NCBI GenBank assembly: GCA_026705925.1
Contig: JAPOZT010000005.1
Span: 1-53,827 of the forward strand
Source: Gemmatimonadota bacterium
Lineage (GTDB): Bacteria > JAAXHH01
Length of the DNA: 53,827 nt
Direction of reading: 5' to 3'
A program made the position numbers and the translations under genes. Below are positions 7,525-16,366 of the stretch, one piece after another (position 1 is the stretch's first letter; every line of letters begins with the position of its first letter). The notes under the pieces are model-generated. The model made no database searches. It saw nothing but the letters and a program-made list of their open reading frames with translations, and had not been told where the DNA came from.

Positions 7525-9939
7525 ATGACAAAGACCCTTTTGATGGCCACTGCGGCAGCGTGGTGGTGCCTGGTAGCAGCAGCGAAACATTCCCCGCCAA
7601 CAGCCAACGCACAAGAAGTCGCCCAGACCAACGCCCGGGCTGTCCTTCAGACCGACCCCCAAATCAACGCCCAGGTTGACGCCCAATCCGATGCCTTGGC
7701 CACCGCCCAGGTCGACCCCCAAATCAACGCCCAGGTGACCGAGCATCGGCTTACCCTTTTACACACCAACGATCTGCGGGGCAATATCTACTTCGAGGAT
7801 GGCTTTGACGCGGCGGATCTGGCGGAGAATCAGGGTCCGGAAAACGCAATGGACCGAGGCGGCCTGGCCGCACTCGTGTCGATGATCCGTGCCCATGCAC
7901 GCGCCGGCGGCGCTTCGACCCTGGTGTTGGACGGCGGGAACGCAATGGGCGCGACGCCCGCCTGCGACGTGGATGGCTGCCGCACGTTGATTCAACTCAT
8001 GGGCATGGCGGGATTCGATGCCATGGTCGTGGGCGGACACGAGTTCGCCTACGGGCTCGACACGCTCTTAACCCGCGCAGACCAGGCGGACTTCCCACTG
8101 TTGGGTGCAAACCTGGAGATCGGCGACGCGGTCCAGGGGACTGACGAAACGGTCCAAGGGACGGACGACGCGGTCCAGGAGGCCATCGCTCCGTTTCTGC
8201 TGACTCAAATAAGCGGATTGCAGATCGCCGTCATGGGGCTCGTTTCGTCCCGGATGGCTGACGATCTTTCATCTTTGGATCCCGCGTTCCTGGATATCCA
8301 GGATCCGCGCGAGACGCTCGAATCGCTCCTGGCCGGTCCCGCGGGTCACGCGGACGTACGCATCGCGCTGGTCAACATGAGCATGGACGAAGCAAGGGAC
8401 CTCGCGCTGGCCTTTCCCCAGGTACAGCTGTTCATCGCGGGAGGCACGGCTGCCGGTTCCGAACCGCGCCCGACGGAACACGTGGTCCGGTTCGTCGATG
8501 GCAGATACCTGGTGACCACACCGGGACGGGGGACCCATCTGGGAAGGCTCGAAATCACCTTCCGCAGGGAAGGCGGAATGACGGCCATTTCCAGTCTAAG
8601 TCCGGTCCTGGTACCTGCCGGTTCGTCCCTGCTGCCGAACCTCGCTACCACGACCGATTCATCCTTTCCGCTGGATCCCGCGGTATCGGCTGTCGTCGCC
8701 AGGCTCAGGGAAACCGTGCGCGAAGTCTACGACATCCGGATTGGCCAGACCCGGGAACCCATCGAGGATACCGGTTCCTGGATCGCCGACCTGGCGCGCA
8801 CAAGACTGGCGGCCGATGTCGCCGCGATCGACCGGCACGCCTTGAGGCCTATACGTCTGGACGGAGAGGTCCGATTGCGAACGGTGACCCGCCTGGTCCG
8901 TGATAACGACGTGCTCGTCCGCGTTTCCGTGTCGGGACGGCAGTTGCGGGCATGGGCCGGCAGGCTGCCGCGGGAACACGACGTGGTCTTTGCGGGGTAC
9001 GATGCGAAATCCGGTGCGGTTGACGGTCAGCCGCTGAATCAGGACAGGACGTACGTGGTGGCCGTCCCGATGATCCTGGCGGATCCGGCCCTGGTCCGGG
9101 AGGCCAGAGAATTCCGAATGTCGCGCGATTCCGGTACACGCATCGGACTGAGGGAATTGGTGACGGCCCATGTACGGGGTAACGATACGCTTGATCGGTG
9201 GGAGGGCATCCGGCGCGAGCCGCGGAGTGTAATGGAAGGCAGCACGCGGTTCAACGGCTCCCTGACGCAGACCACCCTGGAAGGGCCTGCCGAAGAGTAC
9301 AGCCGCGATCCGTTCCTGAGCGGCGAGGAATCGCTGACCTGGCTCGTCCGCGTTGCGCACCAGTCAACCCGGTACACCCCGGTGGGATCGATTTCGGCCC
9401 AGTTGAGGACAGGCTACGGCAGGCTGAACAATAACGGAAGCCAACGGGAGGCCGTTGACCGGATCGACGGCGAGTTGCTCTACTCGCTGCCGTACGCGCA
9501 ACTGTCCCAGTTCGTCGGACTGGACGTCAACACGGTATGGACGGGTGACGAAGGACAGAAACACCCCGTCGTATTTCGGTTCAAGGGAGGCCTTCGGACA
9601 GAACTGGGTACACAGGCGAACGTACGGATCGGACTGGCCCTGGAAAGAGACCGGATCACCGCGATAAACGTCGTAGGCGTCGAAGTGGCGCCCGAGTTCC
9701 GGACCTCCCTGCTTCCAGGCAATTCGCTGTCGTCGCAAGCTCGGGTTTTCTGGGGCACCGGGCAGCGCCAGACCATGTCGGTCCAGCACTTCAACCACCT
9801 GCGTTTCCGCCTGCTGAACGATCTCGCCGCCACGCTCGACGCGAACGTATTCCTACACCGGGACAGTGACGTCGACCGGGCCGCCGTCAAGTTCGAACTG
9901 CAGGTCGGCCTAGGATACGACTGGCGTTACTACCGGTGA
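7525..9939 (+). CDS. UshA-like 5'-nucleotidase homologue with degenerate metal site and C-terminal beta-barrel-like domain
   Basis: 804 residues: signal peptide (1 to about 30), repeat-rich linker (30-70), calcineurin-like phosphoesterase domain (75-390), 5'-nucleotidase C-terminal domain (about 395-560) and about 220 residues of alternating polar/hydrophobic strands (585-804) like an outer-membrane beta-barrel. The metallophosphatase motifs can be aligned but most metal ligands are replaced: TNDxHG reads TNDLRG (R85), GD reads GN (N139), GNHE reads GGHE (G171, with catalytic H172 kept), the LSHxG histidine is absent (residues 284-287 are NMSM), and GGHSH reads GGTAA (306-310). The family normally hydrolyses nucleotides in the periplasm; this member is probably not a conventional phosphatase. 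Linker and residues of about 200-220 show in-frame sequence duplications. Confidence 0.8.
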   Translation: MTKTLLMATAAAWWCLVAAAKHSPPTANAQEVAQTNARAVLQTDPQINAQVDAQSDALATAQVDPQINAQVTEHRLTLLHTNDLRGNIYFEDGFDAADLAENQGPENAMDRGGLAALVSMIRAHARAGGASTLVLDGGNAMGATPACDVDGCRTLIQLMGMAGFDAMVVGGHEFAYGLDTLLTRADQADFPLLGANLEIGDAVQGTDETVQGTDDAVQEAIAPFLLTQISGLQIAVMGLVSSRMADDLSSLDPAFLDIQDPRETLESLLAGPAGHADVRIALVNMSMDEARDLALAFPQVQLFIAGGTAAGSEPRPTEHVVRFVDGRYLVTTPGRGTHLGRLEITFRREGGMTAISSLSPVLVPAGSSLLPNLATTTDSSFPLDPAVSAVVARLRETVREVYDIRIGQTREPIEDTGSWIADLARTRLAADVAAIDRHALRPIRLDGEVRLRTVTRLVRDNDVLVRVSVSGRQLRAWAGRLPREHDVVFAGYDAKSGAVDGQPLNQDRTYVVAVPMILADPALVREAREFRMSRDSGTRIGLRELVTAHVRGNDTLDRWEGIRREPRSVMEGSTRFNGSLTQTTLEGPAEEYSRDPFLSGEESLTWLVRVAHQSTRYTPVGSISAQLRTGYGRLNNNGSQREAVDRIDGELLYSLPYAQLSQFVGLDVNTVWTGDEGQKHPVVFRFKGGLRTELGTQANVRIGLALERDRITAINVVGVEVAPEFRTSLLPGNSLSSQARVFWGTGQRQTMSVQHFNHLRFRLLNDLAATLDANVFLHRDSDVDRAAVKFELQVGLGYDWRYYR
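7653..7736 (+). repeat. 24-bp exact direct repeat inside the UshA-like gene
   Basis: The 24-base sequence beginning CGACCCCCAAATCAACGC occurs at 7653-7676 and again at 7713-7736, 60 bases apart and in frame. It gives the repeated DPQINAQV in the linker after the signal peptide. Confidence 0.85.
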
Positions 9940-9975
9940 GTGTGGAAGTGTCCGCGCAGAACCATCCCACCAACC

Positions 9976-10821
9976 CTACCGCTCCCACGTCCTTTTCTTA
10001 TCATCCGCGCAGGTAATGGTCAACGCCGGCCCCAGCCTGTCGATACTCAGGCGCAGGCTGTCGCCGTCCTGCACGGGGCTGAGGGCGTAGTGGTGTGTGC
10101 CCGTCGAAACGACGTCGCCGGGCTCGAGGGTGACCACGGCGGTCACTTCGGCCAGGAGTTCGGGGATGTGCCGGGCCATCTCGCCGGTGGAGAAGTCGTG
10201 CTTGAGGTTTTCGTTGATCCACATCTTCGCAGGCAGGTCGTTGGCGTCACCCACCTCGTCGGCCGTGACCAGCGCCGGACCCATCGGGCCGAAGGTGTGC
10301 CAGCTCTTGCCGAGGAAGAAGCCGCCAGGCAGGCCGCGGGCCGAGACGTCGATGAACTGGGTGTAGCCGAAGATGTGGTCCAGGGCCTCGTCCGCGCTGA
10401 GCTTGCTGGCCCGCTTGCCGATGACGATGGCGAGTTCGGGCTCGAAGTGGAAGACTGAGGCGTCGGTATCGGGCAGTTCGACGACGGCGTCCTGTCCCAT
10501 GACGGACGTGTTGGATTTCAGGAAGGCGTTGAAGGTCTCCTTCGTGGGGTGATCCGGCTCGATATAGTTCCCCGCCAGGCAAAGCAGTTGCCCAGGGCGC
10601 GGTAGCGGCGCTCGCAGGCTGACCTTGGAGATTGGTGTTCCGGCCTGTCCCCGCGCGGCCTCGGCGATGCGGGCGCCATAGGTGTCCCAGCCGCTGATGA
10701 CCGCTTCTATCTGACCCTGGGGGTTGGACGCCCCGGCACCTGAAACGGCGGCGGAAACATCGATGATTGCGTCGTTCTCGATGACGCCGAGGGTGTAGTC
10801 GTTGTAGAATGCCAGTTTCAC
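9976..10821 (-). CDS. Fumarylacetoacetate hydrolase (FAH) family protein
   Basis: A 281-residue protein of the FAH/2-keto-4-pentenoate hydratase superfamily. The C-terminal catalytic domain shows the ExE metal motif (FEPELAIVIGK), a downstream aspartate (TQFIDVSARG) and the closing GDVVSTGT segment typical of the family. Members cleave or hydrate beta-diketo or 2-keto-acid substrates using magnesium. It starts with GTG, supported by GGGAGG five bases upstream on the minus strand. It converges with the UshA-like gene, 36 bases separating the stops, and no partner gene of a degradation pathway is adjacent. Substrate unknown. Confidence 0.85.
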   Translation of the reverse strand: MKLAFYNDYTLGVIENDAIIDVSAAVSGAGASNPQGQIEAVISGWDTYGARIAEAARGQAGTPISKVSLRAPLPRPGQLLCLAGNYIEPDHPTKETFNAFLKSNTSVMGQDAVVELPDTDASVFHFEPELAIVIGKRASKLSADEALDHIFGYTQFIDVSARGLPGGFFLGKSWHTFGPMGPALVTADEVGDANDLPAKMWINENLKHDFSTGEMARHIPELLAEVTAVVTLEPGDVVSTGTHHYALSPVQDGDSLRLSIDRLGPALTITCADDKKRTWER

Positions 10822-10984
10822 GTCGTCCTCCCGTCTGCGGGTGAATGCGCAATCTCATTTGAAATGGCGTACAGAAGTATCGCGTTTTTATAAACCGCGT
10901 TCATTAATACTGCCTACGCGGTGAAACGTTCTGGTCCAGAAATAGACGAACTAATATAACCGGACCCGGCAACCCGTCAACTTC

Positions 10985-11009
10985 ATTAAAACGTATATTA
11001 AAACGTATA
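10985..11009. repeat. 12-base tandem duplication at the 3' end of the TonB receptor gene
   Basis: ATTAAAACGTATA at 10985-10997 is repeated at 10997-11009. Read on the minus strand, the last sense codons and the stop (ATACGTTTTAA) are followed by another copy after the stop. Confidence 0.75.
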
Positions 11010-14000
11010 CCGCACCCCGGCCTGCACCTGCCAGCGGGACGAGAGGTTGGTGGTCTGGAACACGTCCTCGCGGTCGACCCTGCCGTCTTCGTTGGCGTCC
11101 CGGACCCGGAGGTCCAGGTCCGGCCTGCCCTGTTCGTCGTACCCGTCGAAATTGAACAGGCTGGCGGCGTCGAACCGCACGAAGCGGCGCTGTCCCCATT
11201 CGCTGTTGACCAGGTTGGCCAGGTTCAGCACGTCCAGCGTCAGCTCGAAGTGCTGGTTCCGTACGGAGGGTAGTTGCTGGATCAGGCGCAGGTCCAGCCG
11301 GTTACGCCACGGCGAACGGCTCGCGTTGCGCCGGACGATGCCGCCACGGGCCGCGCGCAGCGTGGGATCGGAATCGATGAAGGCGTCGATCGCCCGCCAC
11401 TCGTCGTCGGTGACCTCCGCGCTCACGTCGCTCCTGCTCGCCGGGATGTAGGCGAGGTCGTTGCCCCGGATGCCGTCGCCGTTCACGTCGTCGGCATACA
11501 TGTAGCTGTACGGATCTCCCGCGCTGCCTTCGTAGAAGACGCTTACCGTCGTTGCGAGCCCCTGTCCGATCTCGAACTTCCAGGACCCGCTGGCCAGGAT
11601 CCGGTGCCGGACCTCGAAATCGGAGGTGGCCGTCGTCTCGCCGTTGGGGTCGTCGGTCTCGTTGTACTGCCAGTTGGAGATGGCGCGGCTCGACCGTCCG
11701 CTGTTGATGTCCTCCGCGTCCTGGAACACGTAGGCCACGCTGCCGAAGAGCCCGGGCAGGAAAGGCGTGTTCTGGCCCTTGCGCAGCCGCAGCGTCAGGT
11801 TGAACTGGCGACCCTTATCCGTGTTCTCCAGGAGGATGACGTTGGTGAAATCACCGCTGACCTTCCTGCCGCCGTAGTCGGGACGTCCGTCCGGCGTCAC
11901 ACCGGTCGGCCTGCCGGCGTCCCCGATGTTGAGGTTGCGGAACCGGACGTCGTCGAGGTTCCGGGCCAGCAGGACCTCCAAGGTGCCGACCAGGTCCAGG
12001 GGCAGCCTGCGGTCGAGGGCGAGGTTGGTGCGGAAGACCCGGGGCAGCCGGAACGCCGGATCGATGGCGTTGACCTCCGTGGTCTGCGGCGCAGAAAGAC
12101 CTGCGTCCAATGGCAGCGGTTGTGCGAAGGGATCGGCCACGAAAGCGGGGACGTCCTGGTCGCGGAAGGTGGCGAGATCGATGCGGGTGAAATCCACGCC
12201 GCTGTTGCTGTAGGCGTTGGAAAGCCAGACGGCCGGCGGCAGTCCTGCGAAGACGCCGGCGCCGCCGCGGATCTGGGTCCCTCGGTCCCCTCCGGCGTCG
12301 AGATTGAACCCGAAGCGGGGAGACCAGAGCGTCTGCCCGCCCGGGGTCCGGTCCGTCCGGTGGCCTGCGAACTGGCGGGCGAAGCGGTCGTTGGCCAGGG
12401 GCTCGTCCGGGAGGATGGGCACGTCGGCCCGCAGCCCGAAATTCAGGCTGAGCCGCGGGCTGACTTTCCAGCTGTCCTGGGCGTAAAATCCCAGCTGCAC
12501 GTAGTCCCAGGCGGCGCGGGGCTGTTCGACGCCTGGAACGCTGGACCGGCTCAGGAGGTAGCGGGTGGGGGTGCCCTGCTCGAAAGCCTCGATACTGTCG
12601 AATTCGTAGGCCCCGTAGTAATCCTGAATGAACAGGTTGTCGAAGGAGACGAACTCGTTGTGCGTGCCGATCGTAATGGTGTGATCCGCCCTGAACAGGT
12701 GGAGGTCGTTGGTGAATTCGAAGGTGTCCTGGTCCAGCGTGTTGGCCTGGGAGAACCGCTCCACGCCGAGCCGGACCTCGCCCAGGAACGCGCCGCCCGG
12801 TTCCTCGAGATCGATCCGGACCTGGGGAAAGGAAGCGGACAGCGGCGACCGCTTGTCCCGCACGCGGCTGTAGGATATCCGCGCTTCATTGGCCAGGCTG
12901 CCGGAGAAGGTGCTGTTGAGTTGCACGACCGACGACTGGGTGACGTTGTCGCGCTTGAACTGGTTGCTGGTAAGCGTGAAAAGGGTGCGTCCCCGGCTCA
13001 GCCCGTCGTCCAGGTCGCCGTTCACCAGGTTGTGGCGCAGGGTGAGGCGGTGCCCGGGCGACAGGTTGACGTCCAGCCGCGCGAAGATCTTCTCGTTTCG
13101 CGTATCTTGTGAGAAAGGATCGTATCCGCCGGCGTCGTACCCGTATCGCTCACGGGCGATGTCCACGATCCGCTGCAGATCGGCTGAGTTTCCCCCGAAG
13201 CGGATGGGCTGGCCCGAATCCGCGGGACCCGCGCTCGAAGGGCTCGAACGGCGCCGCAACTCTCCATTGACGAAGAAGAACGCCCGATTCCTGGCCACCG
13301 GGCCGCCGAGCCGGAATCCGAGTTGGTAGTCGGTGAAATCCCCGAATTCGTCTCCGTCCAGGTCGCCCACCAGGGATTCGTTCCGGCCGAACCAGTAAAC
13401 GGAACCCCGGAAACGGTTCGTTCCGCTACGCGTCACCGCGTTGATGAGCCCTCCCGCGAAACCGCCGGAGCGCACGTCAAAGGGGGCCACCTGCACCTGG
13501 AATTCCTCGATGGCGTCCAGGCTGATCGGCTGGGCGTCCACCTGGCCCGTGGGCAGCCCTTCGCCTGTCAGGCCGAAGGCGTCGTTCAGGACCGCGCCGT
13601 CCACCTGGAAGTTGTTCAGGCGGTTGTTCTTGCCCGCGATGCTCTGACCGCCCGCCTTCGACGCCGCTTCGGGCGCCAGCCGGGTAAAGTCATGTATGCT
13701 CCGCGCGATTGAGGGCAGACGCGCGATCTCGATCGCCGAGACGTGGGTCTCGGTTCCGGTGTTCGACGCGCTTAACACCTCGTCCCGGTGGGCCGTGACG
13801 GTGATTTCCCCCGCCTCGATGAGGTCCCTGTCCAGCCGGAAATCCGCCCGCAGGCTCTGGCCCATGGTCAGCAAAATGTCCTGCCGGACGGCGGTGCGGT
13901 AGCCGATGTAGCTGACCCGGATCTCGTAAGGGCCGCCGGTCCTCAAGCCCGCGATGTTGTACCTTCCGTCGGCGCGGGAAAAGACGCCCGAGGAGACGCC

Positions 14001-14240
14001 CGTGGGCTCATGCAGGGCGACTACAGTGGCGTCGGGAAGCGGTGCACCGGTGTCGTCGAGTATCCTGCCGAAGAGGGCCGCGGTCGTAATGCCCTGTGCG
14101 TAAGCCGGGACCGGCTGGATCGGGACGAGGATCAGAGCGAGGGTCGGGACGAGGATCAGAGCAAGGATCGGGACCGTCCGGCTCAGGACCGTCCGGCTCA
14201 GGACCGTCCGGCTCAGGACCGTCCAGTTCAGTATGCGCAT
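10998..14240 (-). CDS. Oar-like TonB-dependent receptor with N-terminal carboxypeptidase-regulatory domain
   Basis: About 1080 residues, outer membrane. Order: signal peptide built from tandem repeats and ending AYAQ, a carboxypeptidase-regulatory-like domain (about 55-130; DDTGAPLPDATVVA, YNIAGLRTGGPYEIRVSYIGY), a plug domain (about 140-290) and a long beta-barrel. The segment NGDGIRGNDLAYIP and the C-terminal aromatic ending RYTF are typical of Oar-like receptors and of barrel-assembly signals. The ATG at 14240 was chosen because AGGAG lies 10 bases upstream; a TTG at 14249 is too close to it. The ligand is unknown; relatives import large or rare nutrients or act in surface adhesion. The gene is divergent from a mannonate-dehydratase-like gene. 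Confidence 0.88.
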   Translation of the reverse strand: MRILNWTVLSRTVLSRTVLSRTVPILALILVPTLALILVPIQPVPAYAQGITTAALFGRILDDTGAPLPDATVVALHEPTGVSSGVFSRADGRYNIAGLRTGGPYEIRVSYIGYRTAVRQDILLTMGQSLRADFRLDRDLIEAGEITVTAHRDEVLSASNTGTETHVSAIEIARLPSIARSIHDFTRLAPEAASKAGGQSIAGKNNRLNNFQVDGAVLNDAFGLTGEGLPTGQVDAQPISLDAIEEFQVQVAPFDVRSGGFAGGLINAVTRSGTNRFRGSVYWFGRNESLVGDLDGDEFGDFTDYQLGFRLGGPVARNRAFFFVNGELRRRSSPSSAGPADSGQPIRFGGNSADLQRIVDIARERYGYDAGGYDPFSQDTRNEKIFARLDVNLSPGHRLTLRHNLVNGDLDDGLSRGRTLFTLTSNQFKRDNVTQSSVVQLNSTFSGSLANEARISYSRVRDKRSPLSASFPQVRIDLEEPGGAFLGEVRLGVERFSQANTLDQDTFEFTNDLHLFRADHTITIGTHNEFVSFDNLFIQDYYGAYEFDSIEAFEQGTPTRYLLSRSSVPGVEQPRAAWDYVQLGFYAQDSWKVSPRLSLNFGLRADVPILPDEPLANDRFARQFAGHRTDRTPGGQTLWSPRFGFNLDAGGDRGTQIRGGAGVFAGLPPAVWLSNAYSNSGVDFTRIDLATFRDQDVPAFVADPFAQPLPLDAGLSAPQTTEVNAIDPAFRLPRVFRTNLALDRRLPLDLVGTLEVLLARNLDDVRFRNLNIGDAGRPTGVTPDGRPDYGGRKVSGDFTNVILLENTDKGRQFNLTLRLRKGQNTPFLPGLFGSVAYVFQDAEDINSGRSSRAISNWQYNETDDPNGETTATSDFEVRHRILASGSWKFEIGQGLATTVSVFYEGSAGDPYSYMYADDVNGDGIRGNDLAYIPASRSDVSAEVTDDEWRAIDAFIDSDPTLRAARGGIVRRNASRSPWRNRLDLRLIQQLPSVRNQHFELTLDVLNLANLVNSEWGQRRFVRFDAASLFNFDGYDEQGRPDLDLRVRDANEDGRVDREDVFQTTNLSSRWQVQAGVRYTF
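14122..14169 (-). repeat. 24-bp tandem repeat (2 copies) in the TonB receptor signal peptide
   Basis: Two copies of a 24-base unit starting GGGACGAGGATCAGAGC (14122-14145 and 14146-14169) with two mismatches. In the protein this doubles the hydrophobic octet ALILVPxx, forming the h-region of the signal peptide. Confidence 0.85.
14171..14230 (-). repeat. 15-bp tandem repeat (4 copies) in the TonB receptor signal peptide
   Basis: Unit GGACCGTCCGGCTCA at 14171-14185, 14186-14200 and 14201-14215, plus a variant at 14216-14230 with two changes. It encodes the repeated pentapeptide TVLSR in the N-region of the signal peptide. The period is a multiple of three, so copy-number change would keep the frame. 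Confidence 0.9.
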
Positions 14241-14269
14241 GTATCTCAAACTCCTATTCGATAAATCGT

Positions 14270-14298
14270 TTCACAATTCCGGGAACGTCGAATATAAT
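14270..14298 (+). promoter_or_regulatory. Sigma70-type promoter upstream of the mannonate-dehydratase-like gene
   Basis: TTCACA at 14270-14275, a 17-base spacer and a perfect TATAAT at 14293-14298, with a leader of about 43 bases to the ATG at 14348. Confidence 0.55.
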
Positions 14299-14347
14299 AC
14301 CCCACAAGTCCGAATACGAAACGGAAACTTTCATCTAGGAGCCTCCC

Positions 14348-15358
14348 ATGGCGCTCATGGAAATAGAACCCGGTCTCAAGATCGCGGGACAGATGTCTCC
14401 CGACCCCTCGCAGGAGGACCTGCAGTTCGCCCGGCAGCTGGGCATCGAATACGTCTGTCTCTGGACGGACGGCGAACACGCCAACTACGACTATTTCATG
14501 AGCCGGCGGGAGATCTACGAGGAAGCCGGCATCAAGATCTACGGTTTCGGGAACAGCGACGTGCACAACCAGGACGCCATCGTGCTCAACCTGCCGAACC
14601 GGGACGCGAAGGTGGAACAGTACAAGCAGTACATCAGCGACCTCGGCCGGGCGGGCATTCCCTATACGACGTACGCCCATATGGGGAACGGGATCTGGAG
14701 CACGGAGCGGGAGACGACCCGCGGCGGCGCGCCGGCCCGGGGATTCGACCTGGCAAAAGCCGAGGAAGGCCACTGGGGCGGGCGGATGTTCAGGATGCCG
14801 CTTACCCACGGACGGGAGTACAGTGAGGACGAAATCTGGGATAATTTCGCCCATTTCATCGGGGAAGTCGCGCCGGTCGCGGAGGAAGCGGGCGTCCGAA
14901 TCGGCATCCATCCCGACGATCCACCCCAGCCGGAACTCGGCGGCATCCCCCGTTGCATCTTCAGCAGTTTCGACGGATACTACCGGGCCATGGAAATCGC
15001 CGACAGCCCGAACGTGGGGCTCTGCTTCTGCATCGGCTGCTGGCTCGAGGGCGGTTCGCTGATGGGCAAGAATGTGGAGGAATCGCTGCGCCACTTCGGC
15101 GAACAGGGCAAAGTCTTCAAGGTCCACTACCGTAACGTGGACCAGCCCCTGCCCCATTTCGTGGAGACCTTCATCGACAACGGGTACTTCGACATGTACC
15201 AGGCCGCACGGGTCCTGGAAGAGACCGGCTTCTACGGGGTCATGATCCCCGACCACATCCCCGAGATGGCGGGAGACGGCCGGATCGGCTACGCCTACTC
15301 GATCGCGTACATGAAAGCGCATGCCGACCGGGCACGGGCGGAGTGCGCCGCCGCGTAA
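14348..15358 (+). CDS. Mannonate dehydratase (UxuA)-like TIM-barrel protein
   Basis: A 336-residue TIM-barrel protein. The motifs GIHPDDPP, GCWLEGG, VHYRNVD and MIPDHIPE are the signature elements of mannonate dehydratase, which converts D-mannonate to 2-keto-3-deoxygluconate with a divalent metal; the histidine, cysteine and aspartate ligands fall in these motifs. UxuA usually is 350-400 residues, so this is a short version, and a related sugar-acid dehydratase or isomerase activity is possible. AGGAG lies six bases before the ATG. A perfect TATAAT promoter precedes it. No other hexuronate genes are adjacent. Confidence 0.75.
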   Translation: MALMEIEPGLKIAGQMSPDPSQEDLQFARQLGIEYVCLWTDGEHANYDYFMSRREIYEEAGIKIYGFGNSDVHNQDAIVLNLPNRDAKVEQYKQYISDLGRAGIPYTTYAHMGNGIWSTERETTRGGAPARGFDLAKAEEGHWGGRMFRMPLTHGREYSEDEIWDNFAHFIGEVAPVAEEAGVRIGIHPDDPPQPELGGIPRCIFSSFDGYYRAMEIADSPNVGLCFCIGCWLEGGSLMGKNVEESLRHFGEQGKVFKVHYRNVDQPLPHFVETFIDNGYFDMYQAARVLEETGFYGVMIPDHIPEMAGDGRIGYAYSIAYMKAHADRARAECAAA

Positions 15359-15388
15359 GCGCACGGGCGGAGTACGCCGCCGCGCATC
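15332..15388. repeat. Tandem duplication spanning the end of the UxuA-like gene
   Basis: A unit of about 28 bases beginning GCACGGGCGGAGT occurs at 15332-15360, covering the stop codon, and again at 15361-15388, ending exactly at the xerD start codon. The copies differ at only a few positions. Confidence 0.8.
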
Positions 15389-16273
15389 ATGAATGAACTG
15401 AACGATTTCCTCACCCACCTGCTCATCGAACGGGGGCTGTCGCCGAACAGCCACGAAGCGTACCGCCGCGACCTGACCTCCTACAGGAACCACCTCGACC
15501 GGCGGGGGATCGCTTCCTTCTCGGACGCCACGCGCCAGGACGTCCAGGGATTCATCGCCTACCTGCGCCGCCGCGGGCTCGCGCCTTCGAGCATCGCACG
15601 GCACGTATCGGCGGTACGGATCTTCCACCGATTCCTCATCGGCGAAGGACTGGCCACGGCCGATCCAACCGAGCACGTCCGAGTGCCCAAGCAGCCCCGC
15701 CGCCTCCCGGTCGTCCTGAGCCGGGAGGAGATCAGGACGTTGCTCGAACAACCCGATCATACGACATCGCTGGGACTGCGCGACCGGGCGATCCTCGAGT
15801 TCATGTATGCCACCGGGCTGCGCGCGTCCGAACTGCTGGATTTCAGGCGGCCCGATCTCCTCTTCGAAACCGGACTGGCGCGCATCTTCGGGAAGGGCGG
15901 AAAAGAACGCCTGGTTCCCGTGGGCCGCCAGGCGATCAACGTGATCCGAAACTACCTGCACAAAGTTCGGCCCGTCCTGGCCTCATCGAAAAGCGGCGAA
16001 CTGCTCTTCCTGAACGCCCGCGGAGGCCGGCTGTCCCGCATGGGCCTGTGGAAGATCATGGATACCTACGTGGAACTGGCCGGCCTCGAGAAGAAAGTCA
16101 GTCCTCATACCATGCGCCATTCCTTCGCCACCCATCTCCTGGAAGGGGGCGCCGATCTCCGTGCCGTCCAGGAAATGCTGGGCCACGTGGATATCGCCAC
16201 GACGCAGATCTATACCCACGTGGACCGCGAATACCTCAAGGACGTGTACACCCGGTATCATCCGCGAGGGTGA
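15389..16273 (+). CDS. xerD: Tyrosine recombinase XerD
   Basis: A 294-residue tyrosine recombinase of housekeeping Xer type. The N-terminal SAM-like core-binding domain spans about residues 1-85 and the catalytic domain about 105-290. All catalytic residues are visible: R145 (ATGLRASEL), K172 (GKGGKER), H240 and R243 (HTMRHSFATHLL), H266 (LGHVDIATTQ) and Y275 (IYTHVD). Length and motifs fit XerC/XerD, which resolve chromosome dimers at dif together with FtsK; XerD is preferred by overall resemblance. No att sites or phage genes are nearby, so a phage integrase is unlikely. It follows the UxuA-like gene by 30 bases made of a duplicated sequence. Confidence 0.9.
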   Translation: MNELNDFLTHLLIERGLSPNSHEAYRRDLTSYRNHLDRRGIASFSDATRQDVQGFIAYLRRRGLAPSSIARHVSAVRIFHRFLIGEGLATADPTEHVRVPKQPRRLPVVLSREEIRTLLEQPDHTTSLGLRDRAILEFMYATGLRASELLDFRRPDLLFETGLARIFGKGGKERLVPVGRQAINVIRNYLHKVRPVLASSKSGELLFLNARGGRLSRMGLWKIMDTYVELAGLEKKVSPHTMRHSFATHLLEGGADLRAVQEMLGHVDIATTQIYTHVDREYLKDVYTRYHPRG

Positions 16274-16290
16274 AGTGCGGTCCGGTAGCC

Positions 16291-16366
16291 TGGCCGGTCC
16301 AGTTGGCCGGACGGCCTGGCCAGCCCATTCAGTCTGGTCGGTGTGCACGGCCGGACCGGCCATTTT
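16291..16366 (+). terminator. Possible xerD terminator hairpin
   Basis: TGGCCGGTCC (16291-16300) and GGACCGGCCA (16353-16362) are exact reverse complements and are followed by TTTTATTTA. The loop is long (about 50 bases) and itself rich in GGCCGG, so smaller alternative hairpins are possible. The T tract overlaps the stop codon of the convergent lnt gene. Confidence 0.45.

Noticed and set aside
11274..13112. A 612-residue plus-strand frame inside the TonB receptor gene
   Set aside because: Shadow frame; the minus strand carries a full-length receptor with domain motifs.
15389..16273. Tyrosine recombinase as a sign of a mobile element
   Set aside because: Length and motifs fit housekeeping XerC/XerD, and no att sites, cargo or phage genes are nearby.
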